From Nothophaeocryptopus gaeumannii (Eukaryota > Ascomycota > Dothideomycetes > Mycosphaerellales > Mycosphaerellaceae), in the NCBI GenBank assembly GCA_031771865.1, contig JASISA010000025.1:248001-312000 (forward strand): a stretch of 64,000 nucleotides of DNA, written 5' to 3'. The notes beneath the pieces were generated by a model. That model did not search any database and was not told the DNA's origin. It saw nothing but the letters and a program-made list of their open reading frames with translations. The translations under genes were made by a program, and so were the position numbers. Positions 21,415 through 30,794 of the stretch are shown here, piece by piece. The first letter of the stretch is position 1, and every line of letters starts with the position of its first letter.

Positions 21415-21702
21415 ATGTGCTTCGTCAACATGATCGTCTGGCACAAGTGTGGACACTTCCGCGTTCGTCATGAGATGTGCGAGGAGGCTCTGGCGCGAGA
21501 CCCCCGAGCATTTTGCGTTACTGTCCATGAGCCTATTGCAACCGACATCGATGACGCCGACGGAGTGTGCCCAGACGAAGACAAGCACCCACCCATGCCA
21601 GGCCAAATTCACTTTAATCTCTGGAAAGAGAGACTCGGGATTACAAGGACGTCGGGGCCCGGGAACGACTGGTATCGGAGTCAGAACCAGGGACAGACAT
21701 GA
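21415..21702 (+). CDS. Small Cys/His-containing hypothetical protein
   Basis: Single exon, 95 residues, with a good Kozak-like start (AACC before ATG). The N-terminal MCFVNMIVWHKCGHFRVRHEMCEEAL has the C-x-C/CGH...C arrangement common in short fungal proteins of unknown function. An acidic middle (DIDDADGVCPDEDKH) follows. No signal peptide or membrane helix. The function is unknown. It could also be the first exon of a longer gene. Confidence 0.55.
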   Translation: MCFVNMIVWHKCGHFRVRHEMCEEALARDPRAFCVTVHEPIATDIDDADGVCPDEDKHPPMPGQIHFNLWKERLGITRTSGPGNDWYRSQNQGQT

Positions 21703-21813
21703 GATGGACTGTCACAAAGGTAGACAAACAGGGTATTGCATGCCGCGTACGTGGTCCAATCGCCAAAGGACGGTCATCTTCTCATCTCGATTCTTCCCTC
21801 GACATCCCTGCCG

Positions 21814-22205
21814 CTACCGACCATTTGGCTGGTTGATGGCTTGCCACAACAGCCATCTCACGACCCAGTTGTCCTGCGTGCCGTTGCCGTTGGTTGCTCC
21901 ACGATCATACACTTCCTTCGTCTCGGGAGTCGCAGATTCGTAAATGCGAAGGACCTCTGCTCGGAAAACTTCCTCGCTTACGGTGCCGTTGAGGTGTCCA
22001 CCCTGGGACAGCCTTCGGCAGCCTTGCAGGGCCTCTGCCTGGGACGTCATCAGTATACGGTTATCGAAAGCTGTGGTACCGGGATACACACCCTCATGAT
22101 ATCGAAGAGACGCTGGTGTTCGTTGTTGGAACTGTCGAGGCCGCATTGGCGGAAGAAGTCGGCTTCAGAAACGACTCTAGCTTGGCCAGAGTTGCCGTCT
22201 GACAT
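21814..22205 (-). CDS. Hypothetical protein, two exons
   Basis: Exons (minus) 22205-22092 and 22038-21814 with a 53-nt intron (GTGTGT..CAG) give 112 residues starting MSDGNSGQARVVSEADFFRQ and ending LLWQAINQPNGR. The join is phase 0 and avoids an in-frame stop in the intron. Composition is that of a soluble helical protein (DFFRQCGLDSSNNEHQRLFD, EEVFRAEVLRIYESATPETK). No known domain recognised. An upstream in-frame ATG at 22379 exists; the downstream one fits better with the compact start. Its 3' end lies close to the small gene on the opposite strand. Confidence 0.6.
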
Positions 22206-24859
22206 GGTGAATGGACTTATCAAGGAGAGGATGAGAGTTTTCTTGACTGATGTCTCTGCAAGTAGCCGGTCACGGGTTCCCCAGTATTCTGAGGTTTCTG
22301 GCGATGGAGACTGAACGCGAAACGCTGGAAGGAGCTCGCCTTTATCTCTCCACTTGGTGTCGTTTGAATGTCGAAGCAATTTGACTCAGGCGGAAAGAGG
22401 CAAAGGACATGGTGCAGTATACTTCGGAATCTGAAGCACCGGCTATCGCGGAGCGGTGAGATTGATGAATGGTCAGGTCGATGCCTTGGCCGAGTTTAAA
22501 GTCTGATGTGGTTGTCGGTTTCTTTGACATTGCGCGTTCCCACAACAATGGCATATATGTCTCCTGCTATATACAGTGGCGCTTATCTTGGAAGCGTCTT
22601 AACAGCATCCGCACCGCCTCCTCTCCCTCAAGGCCGAAAGTCTCCGAAAGCGCTGTCGCCCTTCGGCGTATTCGCGTTTGCCACAGAAGCATCTAGGAGC
22701 TTGAAGCTGGGAGCTGGCCACACTCTCAGATCCAGATAAAGGAAAGTTTGACGTCCAGCCAAGCTTTGCGGGCTTGGAGATCTAGGAGTGACAGCAATCA
22801 TCCCCTAAGTTTCAGATCCGGTGCGCATGGGAGTTTCATCACGTGTACGCGAGATGAAGTGGACGGCCATGACTCAAGGTTCAGGGCCGGAAGCTAAGAT
22901 GATTAGTGAACTGCTAGAAAGGTCATATACTGCACGTTGGGGCCATTCTTCGAAACCTGTTCCTCACTACCCACCTCAAGAACAACATGATATCGCATTG
23001 GTACTGCGACTCCAAGCTGCCAGTGTGTTGACGCACACGATCACGATTCAGTATCTGGATCCTTGACGGAATTCATTTCCCGCGGCTTCACGCCACGGAA
23101 TCACTAAGAGTATGGTTCACATATCAGAACGCAACTCTTAGAGTCTTAGAGGCCTCTCCGATGTAATTTTTCCGCAAAGAGGCTCATGGCATCAAAGGCC
23201 ATTGTGTACATCTCGAGCGCAAGCTCGCCATTCAGTTAGCTCGATCTCTTAGCCCGGTGTCGATCTAGATCAGCACCTCGTAGAAGGACCGATACTATGT
23301 TTCACCTTGTGTTCCCGATCACGTAGCTCAACGGCTAAGTCCTGAATTTCTTAGATCCTTCGGTTGCTCTGGACAGACGAGCCAGTTCAGAGGCGAAGCA
23401 GAGGGGTCATGAAGTACGAACGTTCTACAGTCAATCAATTCGGTCTCGACCCCAGTCATTGCTCTCATTACAGAGAGACAAATTCGAGACGACGACATCA
23501 AATTGACGACTGAGGATTCCCTCGACCATTGCCCGAACTCTCCTGGTACCTGCAAGCCTAGTGAACGTTCACATCAATCACCCTAGAGCATGTGTGCGCC
23601 TTCGATCAAGCTATACCGAGGAGAGCTTCCTAAAGCAGGGAACAATCTCCCGACACACTTCCGCGGAACATAGACTGTGGTTGTGAAGTTCAGAAACCTC
23701 TTACATCGAAGTGCAGGACACACGGATCCTCAAGATGATGCTTAGCAAGCAGCCGACTCACACAGTCAAACATTGAGTGTGACTCTCACCCTTCGGCTTT
23801 ACTTTTCTTTGGGATGTAATCGCATAGAGACAAGCAAAGAAGATTAGATCACCTTGCAAAGGCCCCTTCTCCCAGCAGTCAGGGTTACACAGTCCAAGGT
23901 CCGGAAGCACGTCTTCTCCTCTTTCGACTCGAGTTTAGCAGACCCATTATGTGTCAACTGACCACACCCAACGGTTGAGATGTATGTGGAGCAAGCATTG
24001 TCAGAAAGGATCTACACGCTAGAAGCAGCCGAGGAGAGCCCGGCGCATGTGAAACGCACAGGCCCTCCAATCACAGAAGCCCTTCCTGAGTTAAAGTGTC
24101 CGCAAAGGGTAAGTAATACATGCAGAAAACAACCACCTTTTTCGAGCTCTTCTTCATGAACTTCACCACTCGCACGTTTACAATGCCCTATTCGAGTCTA
24201 GAGTCGAACGGCTGAACCGGTTGAACTCAGGATGAAACGGTCGACCATCAAGACATGAAGCTATTCTTCCTCTCTAGGCAATTTTATTGCTTGCGAGATG
24301 CAAAACAGGACGAACCTAGATCCACCAACCCTACAAACAAAACATATCTTCGGGCGGAGGAGCAGACGGAGAACGTCCTGAGGAGCAAAGACGACGCCAT
24401 CGACAAAGGTCTTCTCGACTGACATCCAGGTCTGAGCATCCAGCCAAGTATGTTTTCATTGCACCTGAGCTACGCGAATCTACTATTTGGTGCAAGCCTC
24501 TACTTACTCCACGATGCGTTACAACAGAGCCAATACGTCGGGACCATCCTGTAGCGAGATGCGATTGGAAGACATACACAAGGCGAGCTATACAAGTACA
24601 TGCATGTTGATGAGTACGAGAGAGATACAACGAAGCTACGAGATAGATCCAGAGATCTTTACAAAGGGTACAAGAGCAAATATCGGACCAAATTTATGAA
24701 GCAAACAACCTGAAGGCTGAATAAGGTCCGTCCATTATGGATGTCAAAGCTGGCGAGAACAGGATTGCTGCTGCTCCTTTGAGACACCGTCCATATTCAG
24801 GACCCAAAGAGCTTTTCATGCCAATATCACCCAATTTGTGAATTGCAACGCCATTGACG
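22206..24859. other. Gene-poor 2.6-kb stretch
   Basis: Only short frames (under ~100 codons) on both strands, none with recognisable motifs. No terminal repeats, RIP-like composition or tRNA structure was noticed. It may hold long regulatory sequence, non-coding RNA or very old decayed sequence. Confidence 0.45.
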
Positions 24860-24874
24860 ATGCCTCCGAAAACC

Positions 24875-25466
24875 ATGAGCACTGCTGTTCATCTCCTCAA
24901 AGGTCCATTACCAGGCACTACACCATATCACGGCTTGACCATGACCGAGATGTGTGACCAGATCAAAAGTGAGCCATCCCGTTTGTTTCCTCTTATGGCA
25001 AAGCTAACAACTTCCAGTCAACGCAAGCGTCCTCTTCCGCCACAGATGTCATTCCTCGTCCCAAGATAGCAGACGCAAAGATCCCTTCAAAACCTTTGAT
25101 GTAATCCTGCTCCGCAACGGAGTCAGCACGATAAGAGCGTTTTTGGTCTACAGGAACGGCGACTCCTTCATCGCCCTTGCTGAGACCAAGCCCCAGAGTA
25201 ATGCGGTGTTTGCATATAAGGCGCTTTTGGACGTCACAGCAGAAGCGTTGAGCGAAAGGTCCCAGAGCCAGGTAGAGCCGATACCGAACAGCGAGCGCTT
25301 GACCTCGAATCAGGGATCACTCGATTTGAAGAAACTCGAGAAGGCGGAGGAGTGGGCGAGGAAGGTGAGACAGGGGAAGAATTGGGGAACGGCGTGGTGG
25401 AGGATTGTGCCGTCGGCGCACGGGAAGGGGTCGCAATTCGAGTTTGAGCAGGCTCAGAGGTCGTAG
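24875..25466 (+). CDS. Hypothetical protein, two exons
   Basis: Exons 24875-24968 and 25018-25466 with a 49-nt intron (GTGAGC..CAG, branch-like GCTAAC) give 180 residues: MSTAVHLLKGPLPGTTPYHG... through DPFKTFDVILLRNGVSTIRAFLV and a charged C-terminal helix (KKLEKAEEWARKVRQG) ending WGTAWWRIVPSAHGKG. An ATG 15 nt upstream (24860) is also possible. The intron is supported by the continuous frame and its canonical signals. No known domain is recognised; likely soluble. The last 13 bp overlap the 3' end of the monooxygenase gene on the other strand. Confidence 0.65.
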
Positions 25467-26677
25467 TCTGGAAGTTCCATTGCGCTTGCGGGTGGGTTGA
25501 AACTTGCGCCCATCCACTTGAGTATTCCACTCCAGGCCACGAAGCTAAGGAAGCTGTATAGAAACCAGATGCCCCATTCAGTGTCAGGATTCGCCATCCC
25601 CGGTGCTCCAGGAGCCAATTTCTGCGCAATCTTCAAAAATGGTCTCATCTTCTGATCATACTTCTCAAACGCAGCTGATATGTTGTCTGGATTCTTGGAG
25701 ATCTCGCCAGCAAGGACGTAGGCGCTGACGATACCCACTGTTGTGCCCATGCCTGTGATGGGAGAGGGACAACAACCTGCGTCACCAATAAGCGCCACTC
25801 TTCCCTTACACATGTTCTCCATTTTGACCTGCGCAATTTTCTGCATATAAAAGTCATCGGAATGCTGCAACCCGTCTAAAAGCCTCTTCTCCTCCCATCC
25901 AGCGCCTTGGAAAAGCTTGATCCAGTGCGCTTTCTGCTCCTCCGCGGGTGCTCTGGCCAACCTGTCCATCTCTTCGGAGTCGGACATGATCCACAGACTG
26001 ACCCTCGTCATCCTCCCATTCCCACGGTCCGGCCTCACGAGCATCAGCCTCCTCCCAGGCGTGTTACACCACCTCGCCCAATCCTCATCACTCTCCGCAT
26101 GAGGAATAGAGAACCAACCGGCCCACTGTCCCAGAGCCTTCACTGCATCTCTCGACTTTTCAGGTCCGAAGGCTAAGGAACGGGTTCTACTGCTCCAGCC
26201 ATCTGCGCCGATGATGAGGTCGAAATGTTTCGTGGCGGGGCCGGAGGTGAAGGTTACTTCCACGCCCGAGCCAGTTTCGTTGATGGAGGAGATAGATTCG
26301 CCAAAAATATATCCTACGCTATCCGATACTTTCGTAGCTTCATAGAGGATATTTCCAAGATCCCCACGCATGATCTCAACCTCTCCAGTGAAGCCTGCTC
26401 CATCGTCGACAGGGAAGTCTGCGCGGCTGTGGTTGTTTTTGTCGACGAAGCGAAGGCCTTTCTCTTTGGTCGTCAATTTCCGGACTGCTTCCTCAACGCC
26501 CATTCGTTTGAGAATCGTAAGGCCATGTCCTCGTACATCAACGTTCTGGCCTCCAGTCCTGGCTTCCGGAGCTCGCTCGACGACGGTGACCTTGTGGCCG
26601 GCTTTGGAGAGGAAGTGTGCCGCGACTGGTCCAGCAACGCCAGCGCCGGAAATGAGAACATCAAGATTACGGGCCAT
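25454..26677 (-). CDS. FAD-dependent monooxygenase (FAD_binding_3, aromatic/tetracycline hydroxylase type)
   Basis: Single exon, 407 residues from the ATG at 26677; the frame is open 61 codons further upstream but that part is low quality. All three flavin motifs of class A hydroxylases are seen: GAGVAGPVAAHF (residues ~10-21, FAD Rossmann), the DG motif in LIIGADGWSSRTRS (~155), and the GD motif in RVALIGDAGCCPSPITGMG (~300). The C-terminus has a hydrophobic stretch (WGIWFLYSFLSFVAWSGIL) that may touch membrane. The enzyme should use NAD(P)H and O2 to hydroxylate a ring substrate, which cannot be named. It is tail-to-tail with the 180-residue gene, overlapping by 13 bp. Confidence 0.92.
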   Translation of the reverse strand: MARNLDVLISGAGVAGPVAAHFLSKAGHKVTVVERAPEARTGGQNVDVRGHGLTILKRMGVEEAVRKLTTKEKGLRFVDKNNHSRADFPVDDGAGFTGEVEIMRGDLGNILYEATKVSDSVGYIFGESISSINETGSGVEVTFTSGPATKHFDLIIGADGWSSRTRSLAFGPEKSRDAVKALGQWAGWFSIPHAESDEDWARWCNTPGRRLMLVRPDRGNGRMTRVSLWIMSDSEEMDRLARAPAEEQKAHWIKLFQGAGWEEKRLLDGLQHSDDFYMQKIAQVKMENMCKGRVALIGDAGCCPSPITGMGTTVGIVSAYVLAGEISKNPDNISAAFEKYDQKMRPFLKIAQKLAPGAPGMANPDTEWGIWFLYSFLSFVAWSGILKWMGASFNPPASAMELPDYDL

Positions 26678-27163
26678 GGTTGCGTCGTTGATGATGTGTG
26701 TGCATTGATTTGGTGTTGTGAAATTGGATTCTTTTGAACCTTGACAGTTGACTTCGTGACGTCTTCGTGCCAATCCGAAATGGAGTGGAGTATGCGGCCC
26801 GCTGGTTGTTCCTGCATTAGTCTTGGCATTATCCCGTCTCTGATTGTGCCGCCGGGACATACGTTGTGCCGTCGGGGTGCGCGTGAGGAGTCAAGTTGCC
26901 AATGCTGCAGTAGCAAAGCTCGAAGAGACGCGGCACAATTGCCCAGGATGGAAACGCTTTCAATTCATTGCGCTTCTAGCGCGTGGTATCTCGTTCTGTG
27001 GTCCAGTTCCTAACGCCAGTATGCGACAATGTACACGACTGTTTTGTGCCTGCTCCCACTCCATACGCAAAGTTCTTCACTTCCAGTGCATCAGTCTTTC
27101 CAAATGGATCGAGTCTCCGCTCGAGTATCATCTCATTCACTGTGGTTCATATGAGATCGCTTG
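26678..27163. other. Intergenic
   Basis: Promoter side of the monooxygenase gene and 3' flank of the mannosidase gene. No other feature seen. Confidence 0.5.
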
Positions 27164-30100
27164 TTAGAGCATATGCAAGTTGCCTATCGGCACGCCCATG
27201 CTCTCGAACCAGTAGCGTCGCTTGACGCCCATCGACGTGCCAAGTACGACTTTGTATCCGCGACCGTAGCCGGCGCTCTCTCTCCTCATTTCGACCAATT
27301 TGCCGCGGTCAAAGTACCCTCTACTAGCAGCGACCTTCTGCAGCAGCTCCAGAGTAGTCTCACGTGTAGGAGAGCCACCAGGAGGGTGACGAGAAGGAGG
27401 CGGCTGGCTCCCGTCCACCATGCACATAGCGATCGGATGGCGTCGCTCAAAGCCGTTCGGCGTGAGCTGTACGTTGTCGAGAAGCGGCCTGATCAGGCCA
27501 GCCTCTGATCGCTCGCGATCCGGCTCCACCCCGCTGACCACAATCACCAACTGGAGTGAGTCTGAGCTTGGCGCGAACGAAGGTACGTTCGAGAGCTTAT
27601 CATTGAAGCTACAGCCGCCACGCATCAGAACAATAATTTGGTATGACTTGGCAATGCTGGAGGGCAGGCGATTCTCGCACAGGGTGTCGTCGAGGAAGAA
27701 GACCTTTCCGTATGGAAGTTTTCCGGCTGGTAATGAGAGCACGTCTGTATCCATGCCGGCAGGAAGCGGAGCAGCACCAATGCCGGTTGGCAATATCGCA
27801 GGAACGAGCTGCCTCGTCATCGTCGGATTTCCATTGACATCGACTGTAGCAACGTGAGGTGAGTCGAGGGTGTCAGAATCCGGTATCAAGTTTGAAAGCA
27901 TATCCTTCAACTCTCCGAGCAGAGCATCAAGTGTGCTGTTTTCCAAGATGTCAAGCTCCCATTCATTAGTGGAAGCGGAAACAGAAACATCGAGTACCAG
28001 ATCGACCATCTCGAGGTCCTTGATTCGAGTGAAGTGCGGGTCTGTCGGACTAACCCCCTTGAGCGCTTCGCCAGTCAGTAACACCTTTTCTTCCCTTCCC
28101 AGAGGCCAATTGGCGATTGCTTGAACGCGGAACTCCTCGCCAAAAGTCTGCTCAATAAGAACGCCGTTGCCATCTGGGAGGAGAAGGCTCTTTGGCTCCT
28201 GCACCATGTTGAGACGCAGATTGGACAGTGAGCTGACCAGAAAGCCAATGTCAACTTTCTGCAGAGCGCCAAGTGGGACCAAACCCTTCTCCGCCTCAAG
28301 TGAATCTCCACCGGATAAGTTGGGGAACGTCAATGTACTAGTAAACGGGCTGATGATCGGTGATGAGAAGCCTTGCGCCGGAATCAGTGTCTGAGGCAGC
28401 GTCCATGGGTAGAAGGTATAATTGGTCGGACTTCGAACATCTGCATATGATATACCGGGGCAGTCGCTGGAATGCTCAACTAGTGCGGATGAGCGAGCTG
28501 GGTTGACTGGAACAAGATGAAGCTGTGCTAGAGCCGCCGCGTGGAAATAGTCTGGTCTGTTGGCGGTGTTGCTGACTGTGAGTGCCAATGCTGGCGGCGG
28601 GGCTGCGCATGTGGGTGCTGGCATAGGTTCTGATCTCTCCCTCACTCGGATGGCCTGTTTGACTTGGCTGTTGGGATTGAAGCCTCGGAAGGTGTCAGGT
28701 ACGATCACCGGATGACCCTCCGTGGTGAAGACGACTGCCTTATCGAGCCTATTGAGCGGGTGATCTTCGGTAAAGAGCAAGTACAGGTACTTGGCCGTCT
28801 CGCCCAAGAAGAAGCTTTCCATACGGTCCCTCTGCTCGCCAGAAATGACATTGCTCAGGTCTGTCCATCCACACCTGGTCCAGCAACGTCTGCGAATGTC
28901 GCGCAACGTCATCTCGCCAACATGCAGATAGTAGGGATCTTTCGTGGCCTGGTAAAGGTGGAAACTGCTCTCAATGAATTCTGGCCGACCAGCCCAATGC
29001 TTGAAATACGGGTCAATGTACGAGTTAGGAACATGCCACCGTTCAGGCAACGCGCTGTACCTGGTCCATAGCGCACTGAACAGCAGATGGGACTCAATTG
29101 CTTCTTCCAAGTCTCCCGCAAGCACAAGTAGGCCGGGCCAGTATGCAGACAGATTGTCAATCCAGTGATACCTAGGCGCTCCCGAATTCAGATCAACCTG
29201 GCCGTAGTATGGGTGCTGCTCGTGCTTGCTCGCGCGGTAAATGTGGTGCTTGACTGCATCGTGCGCCAGTTGCCAGACTTCAAGAAAGCTGTCAGGAGCC
29301 TCCGTGGAGTAGTTTTCGGGGTTGAAAGGTAAGTTCGATAGCAAGATATGCGACTTGATGGAGTATTCGAAGAATGAGTCAATGCCCGCGCCAATGCCCG
29401 AGAGTGCTGGGGAAGTCCACTGTCCAGTCTCCGCGTCAATGCCATTTCCGATCAGGTTGATTGACGATCGCCTATTCCATATCGCCCAGAACGCCTTCTT
29501 GGCCGCTTGCTCAAAGCGCTCGTCTCCGGTCAATCGGCTCAGCGTTGCAAATTCCAGTATAAGAGAGCCCGCTCCAGCAGCACAATTCTCGGTGATTTCG
29601 CGGGGAGCGCTCGATGTCCCATCAATTCGACAAAATCCTTCCTCTGCGTCACGGTAAAATGGTATGCCTGTTCGCAAGTTCACTCGTGGGTATGGTATAT
29701 CTGTGGATGTGCTAAAGGCCGGCAGAAGCCTGCTCGCGAGGTCGTATGCAAGATACAGAAGCTGACCGTTGTAGGTCAATTCGTTCTTCCACTTGATCCC
29801 TGAGTTCTTGCCGCCCTTCCAGACTGGCTTATATCCTTCAATCGGTAGCTCTCCAACTGCAAACAAGTGCGCAGATATCAGACCTCCAACACCGCGGATG
29901 TTGGTCTCGAAGACCTGTACCTTGCTGTCCAGATCGAAGCCACATGCTCTTGACCCGCAGCTGCCGTTTCTGCCGTCTCCATACAGTCCTACTAGGCTCT
30001 TGATGCCATCCTGAAAGTCGCGTAACGGATCGCGCTTTCCTGGTTTCGGTCCAGAGGCAAGGATCGCGAGTGTGGAAAGCGAGTCGATCAAAGTGAGCGA

Positions 30101-30397
30101 GTAGTTGCCCAGAACGTCGTTCAAGCCAATGTCTGCAGGGTTCTCGCGATTTCGGGTCTGCGGTATGCATGATATCGGTCGTAACTCGTCTTCTGGAAAG
30201 GCATATCGCATGTAGTTGTCGTATCCATGGTAGAATAGAGAAGTGGTATCGGATCGCAGATCTCGGATTTGGTCATCGGTTATAGAGCGTACGGAGGTCG
30301 CCAGCAGGATGAAAACCACGAGAGCCACCCATTGACAGAGCCATACTGGTCGTTTGCGGTTCCAGGCCGGAAATGCTGGCCAAACGGGCGAGTGCAT
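27164..30397 (-). CDS. MNL1: ER-degradation alpha-1,2-mannosidase Mnl1/Htm1 (EDEM), GH47 plus PA domain
   Basis: Single exon, 1077 residues. An N-terminal signal-anchor (VWLCQWVALVVFILLATSV, ~18-36) puts it in the ER. The GH47 barrel spans about 45-600: FYHGYDNYMRYAFPEDELRP, LTLIDSLSTLAILA, VFETNIRGVGGLISAHLFA with a catalytic-type Glu, GIGAGIDSFFEYSIKSH, and the closing FTTEGHPVIVPD. A protease-associated (PA) domain follows at about 850-985 (LPYGKVFFLDDTLC, IIVLMRGGCSFNDKL). GH47 plus PA is the fungal Mnl1/Htm1 layout. The enzyme trims mannose from misfolded glycoproteins to mark them for ER-associated degradation. Size is greater than the yeast protein but usual for filamentous fungi. Divergent from TIM50. 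Confidence 0.93.
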   Translation of the reverse strand: MHSPVWPAFPAWNRKRPVWLCQWVALVVFILLATSVRSITDDQIRDLRSDTTSLFYHGYDNYMRYAFPEDELRPISCIPQTRNRENPADIGLNDVLGNYSLTLIDSLSTLAILASGPKPGKRDPLRDFQDGIKSLVGLYGDGRNGSCGSRACGFDLDSKVQVFETNIRGVGGLISAHLFAVGELPIEGYKPVWKGGKNSGIKWKNELTYNGQLLYLAYDLASRLLPAFSTSTDIPYPRVNLRTGIPFYRDAEEGFCRIDGTSSAPREITENCAAGAGSLILEFATLSRLTGDERFEQAAKKAFWAIWNRRSSINLIGNGIDAETGQWTSPALSGIGAGIDSFFEYSIKSHILLSNLPFNPENYSTEAPDSFLEVWQLAHDAVKHHIYRASKHEQHPYYGQVDLNSGAPRYHWIDNLSAYWPGLLVLAGDLEEAIESHLLFSALWTRYSALPERWHVPNSYIDPYFKHWAGRPEFIESSFHLYQATKDPYYLHVGEMTLRDIRRRCWTRCGWTDLSNVISGEQRDRMESFFLGETAKYLYLLFTEDHPLNRLDKAVVFTTEGHPVIVPDTFRGFNPNSQVKQAIRVRERSEPMPAPTCAAPPPALALTVSNTANRPDYFHAAALAQLHLVPVNPARSSALVEHSSDCPGISYADVRSPTNYTFYPWTLPQTLIPAQGFSSPIISPFTSTLTFPNLSGGDSLEAEKGLVPLGALQKVDIGFLVSSLSNLRLNMVQEPKSLLLPDGNGVLIEQTFGEEFRVQAIANWPLGREEKVLLTGEALKGVSPTDPHFTRIKDLEMVDLVLDVSVSASTNEWELDILENSTLDALLGELKDMLSNLIPDSDTLDSPHVATVDVNGNPTMTRQLVPAILPTGIGAAPLPAGMDTDVLSLPAGKLPYGKVFFLDDTLCENRLPSSIAKSYQIIVLMRGGCSFNDKLSNVPSFAPSSDSLQLVIVVSGVEPDRERSEAGLIRPLLDNVQLTPNGFERRHPIAMCMVDGSQPPPSRHPPGGSPTRETTLELLQKVAASRGYFDRGKLVEMRRESAGYGRGYKVVLGTSMGVKRRYWFESMGVPIGNLHML

Positions 30398-30794
30398 CGG
30401 CGGTCGCGTGTCTCATCTCATTGTTGTCGTTTGCTTGGAAACAGCGTGGAGCACATTCGTAGGTCGAAATCGGTTGACATTAGAAGGAAAGAGCCATGTC
30501 GTCGGCGATGCCCAGAATGTCCAAGAAAGTCTAAGGGACGAATTGAGGATGTCGTGGTGGTTGCTTCCTCCAGCTGGCCAGAACATACGCCAATGACATC
30601 GCCGCGGGAAATAGTGCACGGGCCACGTCGACCTCCGAGAAGTGGAAGCCGCGATGCAGATTTCAAGATCCATTTGCTCACTCACTTCCACCCCTTCACC
30701 GTCGCTCCTTCTCCATTGTAGTGCCTTTCACATCAAGGCTAGGAGCTAATATCGATACCATTCTTAATTGAGTGGTGCGACAAACGCCACCAGG
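30398..30794. other. Divergent promoter region MNL1/TIM50
   Basis: About 400 bp between two start codons pointing apart, so both promoters must lie here. No clear TATA box was identified. Confidence 0.6.
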
